Shown here: in pieces, positions 16,632 to 25,655 of the stretch
Numbering within the stretch: the first letter of the stretch is position 1
How the letters are laid out: every line of letters starts with the position of its first letter
From: an uncultured SAR86 cluster bacterium
GTDB taxonomy: Bacteria > Pseudomonadota > Gammaproteobacteria > Magnimaribacterales > AG-339-G14
Direction of reading: 5' to 3'
Length of the DNA stretch: 64,000 nucleotides
Assembly (NCBI GenBank): GCA_902525735.1
Contig: CABZIF010000004.1
Span: forward strand, 1 to 64,000
Made by a program: the position numbers and the translations under genes
Notes under the pieces: generated by a model
The model's database searches: none
What the model saw: only the letters and a program-made list of their open reading frames with translations
What the model was told of the DNA's origin: nothing

Positions 16632-17522
16632 ATGATTAAGTTAAAAAATATTTTAGTTGGAATTTTATCCGCCCTTATTTTAGTTAATAACACATTAGTT
16701 CTTGCAGTATTGATGATTCCCCTTGGGGTGATTAAATTTTTAATCCCCCTAAAAACACTTAGGGCTTCGTTCACGAAGATTATTATCAAAATAGGAGAAC
16801 TTTGGATAAGTATTAATTCCTCATGGGTGATTTATTTACACAAACCACACATAGAAATCACAGGGAAAGAAAATCTAAATGGCGATTCTTGGTTTTTATC
16901 TACATCTAACCACCAGAGCGCCGCTGACATATTTATAGTTCAATACATAACGAATAAAAAAATTCCAATGTTGAAATTTTTTATAAAATACGAACTAATA
17001 TACGTTCCTGTAATAGGAATTTGTTGGTGGGCCTTGGATATGCCTTTTTTGAAAAGATATACACAAAAGCAAATCAAAAAAAATCCTAAGTTAAAAGGTC
17101 GAGATTACAAAAAAATGAAAAAATCTTTAGAACATTATTCTCTGCATCCAGTGTCTATATTCAGTTATGCCGAAGGGACAAGATTTACAAAGAAAAAACA
17201 CTCTCTCCAGAAAAGTGAATATGCAAATTTACTAAAACCAAAGGAAGGTGGTCTAGCTATTGCCTTAAGTAATGTAAATAAAATCAAAGAACTAATAGAC
17301 ATAACTATAATTTACGATAGTGATAATATGGGATTTTGGAATTATCTATGCGGTAATATTAAAAATATAAAAGTTTTCATATCCAAAATTGAGATTCCTT
17401 CAAAATATTTGACTGAAGATTTAATTACCTCCGAAGAGCTTAGGAGTGACTTTAAATTATGGTTAAATAACGTTTGGAAAGAAAAGGATATTCTTATCTC
17501 AAACAATCAATTTAATATATAG
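16632..17522 (+). CDS. PlsC-type acyltransferase (YihG-like)
   Basis: A 296-residue membrane-associated lysophosphatidate acyltransferase-family protein. The two family motifs are clear: NHQSAAD near residue 96 (the H-x4-D catalytic pair) and YAEGTRFT near 181 (substrate phosphate binding). One or two hydrophobic segments at residues 5-45 anchor it. The extended form with a C-terminal half after EGTR resembles Escherichia coli YihG, which sets acyl composition of phospholipids. It follows the acyl-CoA dehydrogenase pair by 29 bases and precedes prc by 8, all on the same strand. Confidence 0.82.
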   Translation: MIKLKNILVGILSALILVNNTLVLAVLMIPLGVIKFLIPLKTLRASFTKIIIKIGELWISINSSWVIYLHKPHIEITGKENLNGDSWFLSTSNHQSAADIFIVQYITNKKIPMLKFFIKYELIYVPVIGICWWALDMPFLKRYTQKQIKKNPKLKGRDYKKMKKSLEHYSLHPVSIFSYAEGTRFTKKKHSLQKSEYANLLKPKEGGLAIALSNVNKIKELIDITIIYDSDNMGFWNYLCGNIKNIKVFISKIEIPSKYLTEDLITSEELRSDFKLWLNNVWKEKDILISNNQFNI

Positions 17523-17530
17523 AAAAAACA

Positions 17531-19564
17531 GTGAACTTTAATATTAAACACTTCGTATTTATTTCTGTTCTACTTTTTGGATCCACTTTATTTTCATCTG
17601 ACAAAACTAGCAATGAAAAATATATTAACGTCCTATCTGAAGTAGAGAATATTTTAGAAGAAAATCATTTTAAAAAGAATGTAATTATTACTTCAAATCA
17701 AATCAAAGAAAAGTTTCTGAACTCTATAGATAGTCAAAAAATGGTTTTCACCGTTTCAAATTTTAATGAACTTTCTAATCAAACAAATTTTAGTAAAGAA
17801 CATCAAGTAAAATTTGCTTTTGAGGTCTTTAAAAAATTTAAAGAAAAATCTATCAACTACTTCGAAATTCAAAAAAAAGCAATTTTAAATATTACTTCAG
17901 AAAATCAACTTGAAACGCAACACTTCATATTTAAAGATAGAGAGGATGAAAATAGATTTGATAATGAAAATCAGCTTGTCGAGTATCAAATTAAAGAAGC
18001 CAAAAGCGAACTAATCTCTATTTTCTTAAAGGAAAAGGATCTCTCAAAATCAAAAGAAAAATTGTTAAAAAGACTTGTTAATAGAGAAAAGAGTCTTAAC
18101 AGAATATCGAATGATGATATTTTTAGTATGTTTGTAAATAGTTTTACAAGTTTCTACGATCCGCACACAAATTATCTCACTCCAAAAAGTCAGGAAGATT
18201 TTGAAATTAATATGTATTTGTCTCTTGAAGGTATAGGAGCTATTTTAACTATAGATGATGGGATTACCGAAATAGTGAGGTTAATTCCAGGTGGTCCAGC
18301 AGAAAGATCTGGGTTAATAAAAGTCTCAGATAAGATTGTTGGAGTAGCCTCAAAATTATCGGAGGAAATTCAAGACGTTAGGGATTGGAGAATAGATGAG
18401 GTGGTAAATTTAATTAGAGGGCCTAAAGGTACGAAAGTTAAACTAGAAGTCCTTTCTGCCTCTATGGAAGATGATGAAATTGGAAAATTTATTGAGATAA
18501 CCAGAGATGTGGTAAAACTCGAAGATCAGGCAGCAAAAAAAAGAGAAATAGAAATAAAGAGATCGGGTAAATTATTTAATATAGGAATAATTGAACTTCC
18601 AACGTTTTACATGGATTTCGATGCATACAAAAAAAATAGATATAACTATAAAAGCAGCTCTAAAGATGTAAGAACTCTTCTTAGAGAACTAGATAAAAAT
18701 AATTCTGATGGAGTAATTCTAGATTTAAGGGGTAATGGAGGCGGATCATTATTCGAAGCATATTCGCTCGCTAAACTATTCATCGGAAGAGGTAGTGTAG
18801 TTCAAGTTATGGAATCAAATGGTTCTATTCAACCTTTAGGACACACAATGGGAAGGCAAAATTATATTGGTCCAATAGCGATTCTAGTTGATAAGTTAAG
18901 TGCTTCAGCATCAGAAATTTTAGCCGGTGCTATCCAAGACTACCAAAGAGGGTTAGTTATAGGAGCTCAAACTTTTGGAAAGGGAACTGTTCAAAGAATG
19001 GAAAATTTAAGCTATGGGCAAATTAAGTTTACAGAGCAAAAATTTTATCGAGTATCTGGTCAAAGTACGCAGCATAAAGGCGTGATACCTGATATTGAAT
19101 TACCATATGTATATTCAAATCAGGAAATAGGAGAAATGTCTTATGAAAATGCTCTCCCTTATAATGATATATCGCCTGTATATTATGAAACTTTTGAAAA
19201 TCTATCCAATTTAGAGTCTATTAGAAGATATTCCAATAATAGAATTAAAGATAGTTCTATGAATTCATATGTCAAAGAAACCAAACAACTTATTGAAGAT
19301 GAAAATAACAAAAATTTACTTCCAGTAAACTTAACATCGAGAAAAGAAATAAAAATAAAGAATGAGATGAAAAGACTCGCAATTGAAAACGAACTTAGAG
19401 GATCTTTGGATTTAGATATTTTTCAATCATATGAAGAATTTGCTAACTCGGACGGTGAAGATATTTCAGACAAAAAGGATGAAATTATTTTACAAGAAGC
19501 TGCAGAAATTTTAATTGATCAAATCCTTATGGAACAATCTTCAAGAATTTCCTTTCGAAGATAA
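17531..19564 (+). CDS. prc: Tail-specific periplasmic protease Prc (S41 family)
   Basis: Prc degrades or trims periplasmic proteins with exposed C-termini. The 677 residues match the length of Escherichia coli Prc (682). There is an N-terminal signal segment (residues about 7-22), a helical domain, a PDZ domain near 235-320 (LEGIGAILTIDDGITEIVRLIPGGPAERSG region), and the S41 catalytic core: DLRGNGGG near 399, the serine in KLSASASEIL near 458 and the lysine in TFGKGTVQ near 483. The start is GTG at 17531. xthA begins one base after its stop codon. Confidence 0.93.
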   Translation: MNFNIKHFVFISVLLFGSTLFSSDKTSNEKYINVLSEVENILEENHFKKNVIITSNQIKEKFLNSIDSQKMVFTVSNFNELSNQTNFSKEHQVKFAFEVFKKFKEKSINYFEIQKKAILNITSENQLETQHFIFKDREDENRFDNENQLVEYQIKEAKSELISIFLKEKDLSKSKEKLLKRLVNREKSLNRISNDDIFSMFVNSFTSFYDPHTNYLTPKSQEDFEINMYLSLEGIGAILTIDDGITEIVRLIPGGPAERSGLIKVSDKIVGVASKLSEEIQDVRDWRIDEVVNLIRGPKGTKVKLEVLSASMEDDEIGKFIEITRDVVKLEDQAAKKREIEIKRSGKLFNIGIIELPTFYMDFDAYKKNRYNYKSSSKDVRTLLRELDKNNSDGVILDLRGNGGGSLFEAYSLAKLFIGRGSVVQVMESNGSIQPLGHTMGRQNYIGPIAILVDKLSASASEILAGAIQDYQRGLVIGAQTFGKGTVQRMENLSYGQIKFTEQKFYRVSGQSTQHKGVIPDIELPYVYSNQEIGEMSYENALPYNDISPVYYETFENLSNLESIRRYSNNRIKDSSMNSYVKETKQLIEDENNKNLLPVNLTSRKEIKIKNEMKRLAIENELRGSLDLDIFQSYEEFANSDGEDISDKKDEIILQEAAEILIDQILMEQSSRISFRR

Positions 19565-19565
19565 T

Positions 19566-20378
19566 ATGAAAATTGTTTCTTTCAATGTAAACGGCATAAG
19601 AGCAAGGTTTCATCAACTTGAAGCTTTGATTAAGTCTCAAAACCCAGATATTATTTGTTTCCAAGAAACAAAAGTTCAAAATGATGATTTTCCTTTTGAT
19701 GCATTAAAAGATCTGGGATATGAAATTATCATAAATGGTCAAAAGGGTCATTATGGTGTTGCAACATTTTACAGGGGGGAATTAGTTTCTTCATCTTTGG
19801 GTTTTAAAAATGATCCAGAAGATGCTCAATGTAGATTAATAACTAGCACTCACAAATTAAAAAAGGGAGAATTAACTTGCATCAATGGATATTTTCCTCA
19901 AGGAGAAAGCCGCGATCATCCAACTAAATTCCCCTACAAAAAAAAATTTTTTAAAGATCTAGTGAAGCATTTAGATGAAAATTTTACCAATGATCAAAAT
20001 ATCATTATTTTAGGTGATTTAAATATTTCTCCTGAAGATAAAGACATTGGTATTGGAGAAAATAATAGAAAAAGATGGTTACAGACTGGAAAGTGCAGCT
20101 TTCTTCCTGAAGAGAGAGAATGGTTACAAAAAGTAATAGATTGGGGTTTTCAAGATAGTTATAGACAAATAAATCCAACATCTGATGATTTATTCAGTTG
20201 GTTTGACTATCGAAGTAGAGGCTTTGATGACAACCCGAAAAGAGGCTTAAGAATCGATCATCTCTGGATAACTAAACCGTTGATTAAGAAAATAAAAGAC
20301 GTTGGAATAGATTATAAAATTAGAGGCATGGAAAAACCTTCAGATCATGCTCCTGTTTGGACCGAGTTTTCTTTTTGA
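19566..20378 (+). CDS. xthA: Exodeoxyribonuclease III
   Basis: XthA is the main AP endonuclease and 3' repair exonuclease of base-excision repair. I place the start at ATG 19566, giving MKIVSFNVNGIRAR, the standard family N-terminus, although the frame is open 51 bases further upstream inside prc. The 270 residues show Mg2+ ligand Glu in FQETKVQ near 34, LGDLNISP near 151 with the catalytic Asp and Asn, and the final SDHAPVW histidine. The gene overlaps the end of tadA on the other strand by 39 bases. Confidence 0.94.
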   Translation: MKIVSFNVNGIRARFHQLEALIKSQNPDIICFQETKVQNDDFPFDALKDLGYEIIINGQKGHYGVATFYRGELVSSSLGFKNDPEDAQCRLITSTHKLKKGELTCINGYFPQGESRDHPTKFPYKKKFFKDLVKHLDENFTNDQNIIILGDLNISPEDKDIGIGENNRKRWLQTGKCSFLPEEREWLQKVIDWGFQDSYRQINPTSDDLFSWFDYRSRGFDDNPKRGLRIDHLWITKPLIKKIKDVGIDYKIRGMEKPSDHAPVWTEFSF

Positions 20379-20834
20379 TCTCTTCTCTTTGAAAAAATTC
20401 TTTAATATATCAGAGCATTCTTCAGAAAACAGTCCTGTTTCAACTTCAATTTTATGATTTAGTTTTAAATGACTCAGTAGTATTTTGTTACTAATCGGCG
20501 CCCCGCTGTCTTGATCTAGCGCTCCAATTACTAATCTTTTGACTCTAGAATTAATAATTGCTCCAAAGCACATTAAACATGGTTCTAAAGTCGTGTACAT
20601 TGTAGAGTCCATAAGACGATAATTTTCTTCTTTTTCACAAGCGCTTCTAATCGCAAGTATTTCTGCATGAGCAGTTGGATCGTTCATTTCAATAGACAAA
20701 TTATGTGCTTTACTAAGAATAGTTTCCTTTTTAGTCAGAACAGAACCAACTGGAACTTCGTCTTTAGATTTTGAAATTAATGCCTGTTCAATTGCAAGAA
20801 ACATCATTTTTTTATCAAAATTTGAAAATATCAT
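20340..20834 (-). CDS. tadA: tRNA-specific adenosine deaminase TadA
   Basis: TadA converts adenosine 34 to inosine in tRNA-Arg(ACG), which is needed to read CGN codons. The 164-residue protein has the zinc site and catalytic base of the cytidine/deoxycytidylate deaminase fold: His56-Ala-Glu58 in TAHAEIL, and Cys86 and Cys89 in EPCLMCFGAI. The C-terminal helix FFKEKRSKRK is typical of TadA. It follows def directly with no spacer, and its 3' end is antisense to the last 13 codons of xthA. Confidence 0.93.
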   Translation of the reverse strand: MIFSNFDKKMMFLAIEQALISKSKDEVPVGSVLTKKETILSKAHNLSIEMNDPTAHAEILAIRSACEKEENYRLMDSTMYTTLEPCLMCFGAIINSRVKRLVIGALDQDSGAPISNKILLSHLKLNHKIEVETGLFSEECSDILKNFFKEKRSKRKLGPNRSMI

Positions 20835-21368
20835 CTAATTATCAAGATTTTTTAATTCGTCTTCATACATTAATAATGCTTTATCTGCGACTCGATCAAC
20901 ATATAGTTTTCCAAATAAATGGTCGATCTCATGTTGAAATACAGTTGCCAGAAAACCTTCTAAATTTAATTTTTTAAATTGTAAATTCTCATCTATAAAG
21001 TTTACAGATATTTGACTAGGCCTCTCTACATAGCCTCTTAAACCAGGAACACTCAAGCAACCTTCCCAATTGCCTTGTTTTTCATCTGTTAAATATTCAA
21101 TACTGGGATTAAACATCACATATTCGGGAGAAGATTCAATTTCAGGATATCTTTCAGATGATTCATCTAACTTTATGATGGCTAATTGTTTAGAAACAGA
21201 AATTTGAGGAGCTGCTAATCCTATACCTCCTGCTTCATCCATTATTTTCCACATTTTTTTTATAAGAGATTTAGTTTCTTCCGATTTAATCTCTTCATCA
21301 GTAAAGGGTTCAGCAATTTGTCTCAAAATTGGATTGCCCATTTTTAAAATATCCTTGTGTCCTAACAT
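20835..21368 (-). CDS. def: Peptide deformylase
   Basis: Def removes the formyl group from new N-termini. The 177 residues contain the three deformylase motifs: GIGLAAPQ at 48-55, EGCLSVPG around Cys104, and QHEIDHLFGKLY with metal ligands His146 and His150 and catalytic Glu147. The gene stands apart from fmt, its common partner, and is followed without a gap by tadA. Confidence 0.95.
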   Translation of the reverse strand: MLGHKDILKMGNPILRQIAEPFTDEEIKSEETKSLIKKMWKIMDEAGGIGLAAPQISVSKQLAIIKLDESSERYPEIESSPEYVMFNPSIEYLTDEKQGNWEGCLSVPGLRGYVERPSQISVNFIDENLQFKKLNLEGFLATVFQHEIDHLFGKLYVDRVADKALLMYEDELKNLDN

Positions 21369-21375
21369 TTAAGAA

Positions 21376-22074
21376 TTATAGACCTTTATTTTGGTTTAAT
21401 ATTTTGTATTGATTAGAAAATGCAAAAGATATAATGAAAACACAAAGAATGTTTACCAAAACAATCAATTTTTGAATTGTTGCTTGTTGAGACAAGTTCT
21501 CTATATTTTCAAGAGGATTTCCACCATATATTTGATAGAGCACATAAGCAAATGTTGAAATCATTAAAAAAAATATAGTAAAAGCAAAATAGTTTTCAAC
21601 CTTACTTCTGTATAAAACTATCAGAAATAAAAGAGAGCCTGGGATCATTAATCGAAATGCATTTAAAGCAAAAAAAATATGCATTTCCATATATAAATCA
21701 TGTGGAGTAAGTCCCACCCCAGCAAAAAAAATAGAGCCAAGACCAAAAAAAATTGAGCCACATAAAGCTAATCTAAAATTTAAAATATTATCTTTGAAAA
21801 GATGAGGTATGTATAAAAAAGCAATCCCAGCAAAAAAAAATAAAACTAAAGAGAATCCAAAGAAAAAAGAAGAAAGAAAATTAATTTCTCCTGAGTGAGA
21901 TTTATAACCTCCTAAATCGCTCAGAAAATTATGAGTAAAGGAATAGCCCTCTTGTGAGGAATCATGAATATTACCTCCCGGATAAAAGAAAATTGCAATA
22001 CAAACTGAAAGAAAAAATAAGATTGGTACAAGTCTTATAAATTTTACCGCATAAATTAAATTACTATCTCTCAT
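21376..22074 (-). CDS. Six-helix membrane protein, DUF998-like
   Basis: A 232-residue inner-membrane protein with about six transmembrane segments. Between the first two it has FYPGG then YSFTHNFLSDLGGY, which resembles the DUF998 family, whose function is not established. GLTPHDLYMEMHIFFA in the middle carries charged residues that could line a site or pocket. It lies 7 bases before def and is divergent from pgi. I cannot assign a function. Confidence 0.6.
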   Translation of the reverse strand: MRDSNLIYAVKFIRLVPILFFLSVCIAIFFYPGGNIHDSSQEGYSFTHNFLSDLGGYKSHSGEINFLSSFFFGFSLVLFFFAGIAFLYIPHLFKDNILNFRLALCGSIFFGLGSIFFAGVGLTPHDLYMEMHIFFALNAFRLMIPGSLLFLIVLYRSKVENYFAFTIFFLMISTFAYVLYQIYGGNPLENIENLSQQATIQKLIVLVNILCVFIISFAFSNQYKILNQNKGL

Positions 22075-22144
22075 AAATAAAATATTACCTCAGGAAAATA
22101 AAAAATAAGAAATTTTGTGAGAATTATATCTTAATTAAATTAGT

Positions 22145-22150
22145 TATAAT
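22145..22150 (+). promoter_or_regulatory. Probable pgi -10 box
   Basis: A consensus TATAAT lies at 22145-22150 in the 87-base divergent gap, 11 bases before the TTG start of pgi. Transcription from it would begin around 22157, leaving a leader of about five bases. No good -35 hexamer is visible at the usual distance (near 22122), so this is a moderate call. Confidence 0.45.
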
Positions 22151-22161
22151 TAAGACTTATT

Positions 22162-23544
22162 TTGAATATTTTAAAAATTAAAGAGAAGCTAGTTTCTCAA
22201 TCAAATAAAAAAAAAGAATTGATTGAAGTCATCAATTTCTCAAATAAGGCTCTCTCAATTAAATCTTTTGCTTTCAATTTTAATAATCTAGTAAATAAAG
22301 AATTTGAGAATCTTTACTCATTTTTGAATATTGAAGATTCTATAACTAAGCTTTTCAATGAAGAAAAAGTTAATATAACTGAAAAGAAAGCAGCGCTTCA
22401 TTGGAAGATAAGAGATTCGAATAGTGACCTATACAAAGATCTTTTCATTAAATCTGATGCTATAAGAAAACAGTTATTAAAAAAATCTGTAAAAAATATT
22501 GTTACTTTGGGGATTGGAGGCTCTTACGAAGGGCCTAATTTGCTTTCTAAATCTTTAAACAATTTAAATAATCTAAAATTCAACCATATTTTCATTACCG
22601 GATCAGACAATCAAGAATTAAAGGAAAAGCTAATAGGTCTTAATCAAAAAGAAACTATTTTTATTTTGTCCTCAAAATCTATGAAGTCGTTAGAAATATT
22701 AAATAATTATAAGCTGGCTAAAAAATGGCTTTCTTTGAAAATGAAAAGCTCGAAAGCCAAAGAAAATTTTTACGGCATCACATCAAATATTCAAGAAGCA
22801 AAAAAATTAGGGATTTTAGAAAAAAATATCATTAATTTGGAAGAGGAAATTGGAGGAAGATACTCTATCTGGTCTGAAGTTTCACTAACATCCATACTTG
22901 AATCAAAAAAGAATTTTTCATCATTTTTAGATGGAGGTCATCAAGCTGACCTTCTCATGAAGTCAGAAAATAGCTACAAAAGATCTATAAAAAAACTAGC
23001 TTATATAGAGTTATGGAATTCAAATTTTTTAGATGTTGATAATAGAGTAATACTTTCTTATTTGTGGAAAATAAGAACTCTTCCAAAATATCTTCAACAG
23101 CTAGAAATGGAGTCCTTAGGGAAAAAAGCTAATCTTAAGTCTATCTTTTCAAAAACCTCTCAGACTATTTACGGTGATTTTGGCCCAAGAGCGCAACATT
23201 CTTTTTTCCAAATGCTTCATCAAGGAACTTCAAAAACTTCTATAGATTTTATAATTGACAAAGATGTATCTAAATCAAATAAGCTGCCAAAAATACAAGC
23301 TCTTACTCAAAATAAATTATTTAATTTTCCTCTTAAAGAAAATTTAAAACAAAATTACAAAATAAATAGCAATGTTTCTAGTAATCTATTTTTGCTAAAA
23401 AAACTCACACCATTTAATTTGGGTTTTTTAATAAGTTCTTGGGAGCACAAAACTTTTATTAGCTCTCAACTGCTTGAAATAAACCCATTTGACCAGTTTG
23501 GGGTTGAAGAAGGGAAAAATAGAATATCTAAAAAATTTAGTTAA
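22162..23544 (+). CDS. pgi: Glucose-6-phosphate isomerase (short form)
   Basis: Pgi interconverts glucose-6-phosphate and fructose-6-phosphate. The 460-residue protein is divergent and about 90 residues shorter than the Escherichia coli form but keeps the active-site elements: LGIGGSYEGP near 113, LSSKSMKSLE near 174, GGRYSIWSEV near 231, LEMESLGK near 314, the FGPRAQHSFFQMLHQGT histidine segment near 345, and the terminal catalytic Lys452 in FGVEEGKNR. The start is TTG at 22162; no in-frame ATG occurs for well over 100 codons. The last 8 bases overlap the convergent GT25 gene. Confidence 0.88.
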   Translation: MNILKIKEKLVSQSNKKKELIEVINFSNKALSIKSFAFNFNNLVNKEFENLYSFLNIEDSITKLFNEEKVNITEKKAALHWKIRDSNSDLYKDLFIKSDAIRKQLLKKSVKNIVTLGIGGSYEGPNLLSKSLNNLNNLKFNHIFITGSDNQELKEKLIGLNQKETIFILSSKSMKSLEILNNYKLAKKWLSLKMKSSKAKENFYGITSNIQEAKKLGILEKNIINLEEEIGGRYSIWSEVSLTSILESKKNFSSFLDGGHQADLLMKSENSYKRSIKKLAYIELWNSNFLDVDNRVILSYLWKIRTLPKYLQQLEMESLGKKANLKSIFSKTSQTIYGDFGPRAQHSFFQMLHQGTSKTSIDFIIDKDVSKSNKLPKIQALTQNKLFNFPLKENLKQNYKINSNVSSNLFLLKKLTPFNLGFLISSWEHKTFISSQLLEINPFDQFGVEEGKNRISKKFS

Positions 23545-24358
23545 CTTGATCTTTTTTATCATCTAAAAAATCAAAATTTAAAATGAACTCATCTTTATCA
23601 AAGATAAGTTTCCTTTTATTACCTTTAATCAATCCTTTGATAAAACTTGGGAGCTCATAGAAAGATATTTGTAACCTTTTAAATTTTCTTGAAAACCAAG
23701 ACTTATTAATAAAATTTATATTTCTTACGCCTTTAATAGAATTCTCATCTTGTTTTGTTTCTTTGCCCAAGTGCATGATCTGCATAACAGGGGCAGGTTC
23801 AACTTGCATATATTGAGCCCAAGATCTTGACCAAAAAGCAGCATCAACCATGACGTAATTTTTAAGTTCTTCTAACATTTTTAAGGCAATTTGAGGCCCT
23901 AAGATGTAAGCAGCTAAGCCGGTTTTATTTCGATATATTTCTCTTATATTAAAAAGATTATCGTGCCCCGAATAAAAACTTTGTTTGCTTAAAACGTGAT
24001 AACCGGGAGCATACTCTAAGTCGTATACTGTATTCCAAGAATCTTTGAGGTTATCAACTAAATTTATAACATTTTTTATTTTTTTAGAAATGATGACATC
24101 ATCTTCTAAGATCAAACATTTATTATCTCTTCTGCTAACTTCTTCCCAAGCTTTTCGATGAGACAAATAACAACCAACATCTTTTGAAAAAATAGGTCTT
24201 GTCCATTGATTTGCAGCATCTTGCAATTCTTTGGTGCTTAAACTTGATCCATCGATTGCATCGATAAAAGTAATATCTAATTCTAAGTTTTTAGCCTGCT
24301 TTATTTGAAATTCTCTTCTTTCTTTATAAGATTTCAAGCTAATAACAAAAATTTTCAT
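23537..24358 (-). CDS. Glycosyltransferase family 25 (LPS-type)
   Basis: A 273-residue GT25 protein. The family transfers sugars, often galactose, to lipooligosaccharide core. It begins MKIFVISLKSYKERR, as GT25 proteins do, followed by FIDAIDGSSL, VGCYLSHRKAWEE near 81 and the metal-binding LILEDDVIIS near residue 102. Cytoplasmic or membrane-peripheral; no signal peptide. No other LPS gene is adjacent. Acceptor and donor are unknown. Confidence 0.85.
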   Translation of the reverse strand: MKIFVISLKSYKERREFQIKQAKNLELDITFIDAIDGSSLSTKELQDAANQWTRPIFSKDVGCYLSHRKAWEEVSRRDNKCLILEDDVIISKKIKNVINLVDNLKDSWNTVYDLEYAPGYHVLSKQSFYSGHDNLFNIREIYRNKTGLAAYILGPQIALKMLEELKNYVMVDAAFWSRSWAQYMQVEPAPVMQIMHLGKETKQDENSIKGVRNINFINKSWFSRKFKRLQISFYELPSFIKGLIKGNKRKLIFDKDEFILNFDFLDDKKDQVN

Positions 24359-24513
24359 AATTTTAAAGTAAGATTGTCTCTATTATAAATTGTTTTTTTT
24401 AGGCATAAATAGAAAGAAATTCACAACTATTTGCTCCATATTAAGTCAAATTTGAACTTTTTGATTTAGCAAACATTGAATTCCGCCTAGAAAATTATTA
24501 TTAAAATTTAATT

Positions 24514-24618
24514 ATGAAAGATTATGTCAATTCTATATTCTGGTTTTTTAAAGAATATCCTCTTTTTGCAATTGGTTTTTTCTTTAGCGGTTATTTGATA
24601 GGCGCAACCTATTTTTAA
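24514..24618 (+). CDS. Possible 34-residue membrane peptide
   Basis: A short open frame in a 261-base gap between the GT25 gene and nagZ, starting at ATG 24514 and ending with TAA at 24616-24618, one base before the nagZ stop codon on the other strand. The peptide has a polar start (MKDYVNSIFWFFKEYP) and then one hydrophobic segment, LFAIGFFFSGYLIGATYF, with spaced glycines suited to helix packing. There is no clear ribosome site. The fit against the nagZ stop and the membrane character argue for a real gene, but chance cannot be excluded. The rest of the gap, 24359-24513, shows nothing I can name. Confidence 0.4.
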   Translation: MKDYVNSIFWFFKEYPLFAIGFFFSGYLIGATYF

Positions 24619-24619
24619 T

Positions 24620-25633
24620 CTATTGAATTAATTTTTCGAGCTGAGTTGAAATTTTCACTCTAATTTTATTTTTTTCTAAATCAGTCCAAGAAACATCATT
24701 CGCCATTAACATTGAGAATATTTTTTCTGACGCCTCTACATTATTATTTTCAAAATATTTTAAAGCACCTTTAACTCCTTCCCTGTTATTACAGATTAAT
24801 ATCATTTCACAACCAGAATTAATTGCGTTCTTAGTTTTGTCATAAAAACTTGCAAATTCGTTTGTTCCTTCCATTGAAAGATCATCACTAAAAATCATTC
24901 CTTCAAATTTCATTTGTTCTTTCAAAATTTGCTTTATCCAAACTTTAGAGAAGGTTGCTATCCTCGTATCAACTTCAGAGAAAAGAATATGCGCTGTCAT
25001 AATTCCATCTAAATTATTTATTAACTCTTTGAAAGGAATTAAATCTTTGTTTTCAATTTCATTAAGTGTTCTTTGATCAATAGGTTTTTCTATGTGACTA
25101 TCTTCACTAATTGATCCATGTCCTGGGAAATGTTTTCCAACACATGCCATTCCTGCTTCATTCATTCCATATATAAAAGCCCTTGCGCAATCTATTACGA
25201 TATCTATCTGATCAGAAAACGCTCTATCGCCAATTATACTACTTGAATTTTGATCTAAATCTAAAACAGGAGAAAAACTTAAATCAACCCCAGATGCTAT
25301 TAATTCTGAGGCTACTAACCAGCCGGTGTTTTTGCATAAATCTAAGCCAGCCTGTTTATCACGGCTTGCCATGTCTCCCAATCTTTGCATCGGGGGTATT
25401 TGTGAAAAACCTTTTTTAAATCTTTGCACTCTCCCACCCTCTTGATCAACAGCAATAATAATCTCGGGCTTCTTTGATTTTATCTCAAAGCAAAGATCCG
25501 TTACCTGACTTCTGTCTAAAAAATTTTTCTCAAATAGAATAAGCCCGCCAACATGAGGTGATTCTATTAGCTCAATGTCCTCTTGGCTTAGAGAAGGTCC
25601 TTCGATGTCTATCATCAATGAAGCTTTATTCAT
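24620..25633 (-). CDS. nagZ: Beta-N-acetylhexosaminidase NagZ
   Basis: NagZ is the cytoplasmic glycosidase that removes N-acetylglucosamine from recycled peptidoglycan fragments. The 337-residue GH3 protein shows IAVDQEGGRVQRF near 60, VDLSFSPVLDLD, the GKHFPGHGS signature near 165 with the catalytic histidine, and FSDDLSMEG near 248 with the nucleophilic aspartate. Length and motifs match single-domain NagZ. It is divergent from the methyltransferase gene across 22 bases. Confidence 0.93.
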   Translation of the reverse strand: MNKASLMIDIEGPSLSQEDIELIESPHVGGLILFEKNFLDRSQVTDLCFEIKSKKPEIIIAVDQEGGRVQRFKKGFSQIPPMQRLGDMASRDKQAGLDLCKNTGWLVASELIASGVDLSFSPVLDLDQNSSSIIGDRAFSDQIDIVIDCARAFIYGMNEAGMACVGKHFPGHGSISEDSHIEKPIDQRTLNEIENKDLIPFKELINNLDGIMTAHILFSEVDTRIATFSKVWIKQILKEQMKFEGMIFSDDLSMEGTNEFASFYDKTKNAINSGCEMILICNNREGVKGALKYFENNNVEASEKIFSMLMANDVSWTDLEKNKIRVKISTQLEKLIQ

Positions 25634-25655
25634 TTAAGTAGTATAAGATTAAAAA

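Noticed and set aside
16454-16789. 111-codon open frame on the minus strand
   Set aside because: Antisense to the second acyl-CoA dehydrogenase and the acyltransferase start; no family resemblance.
19515-19565. Upstream extension of xthA by 17 codons
   Set aside because: It lies inside prc, and the family N-terminus MKIVSFNVNGIR begins at 19566, one base after the prc stop.
24359-24513. Possible tRNA or RNA gene in the gap after the GT25 gene
   Set aside because: No cloverleaf or stable stem could be drawn; the stretch is plain AT-rich sequence.
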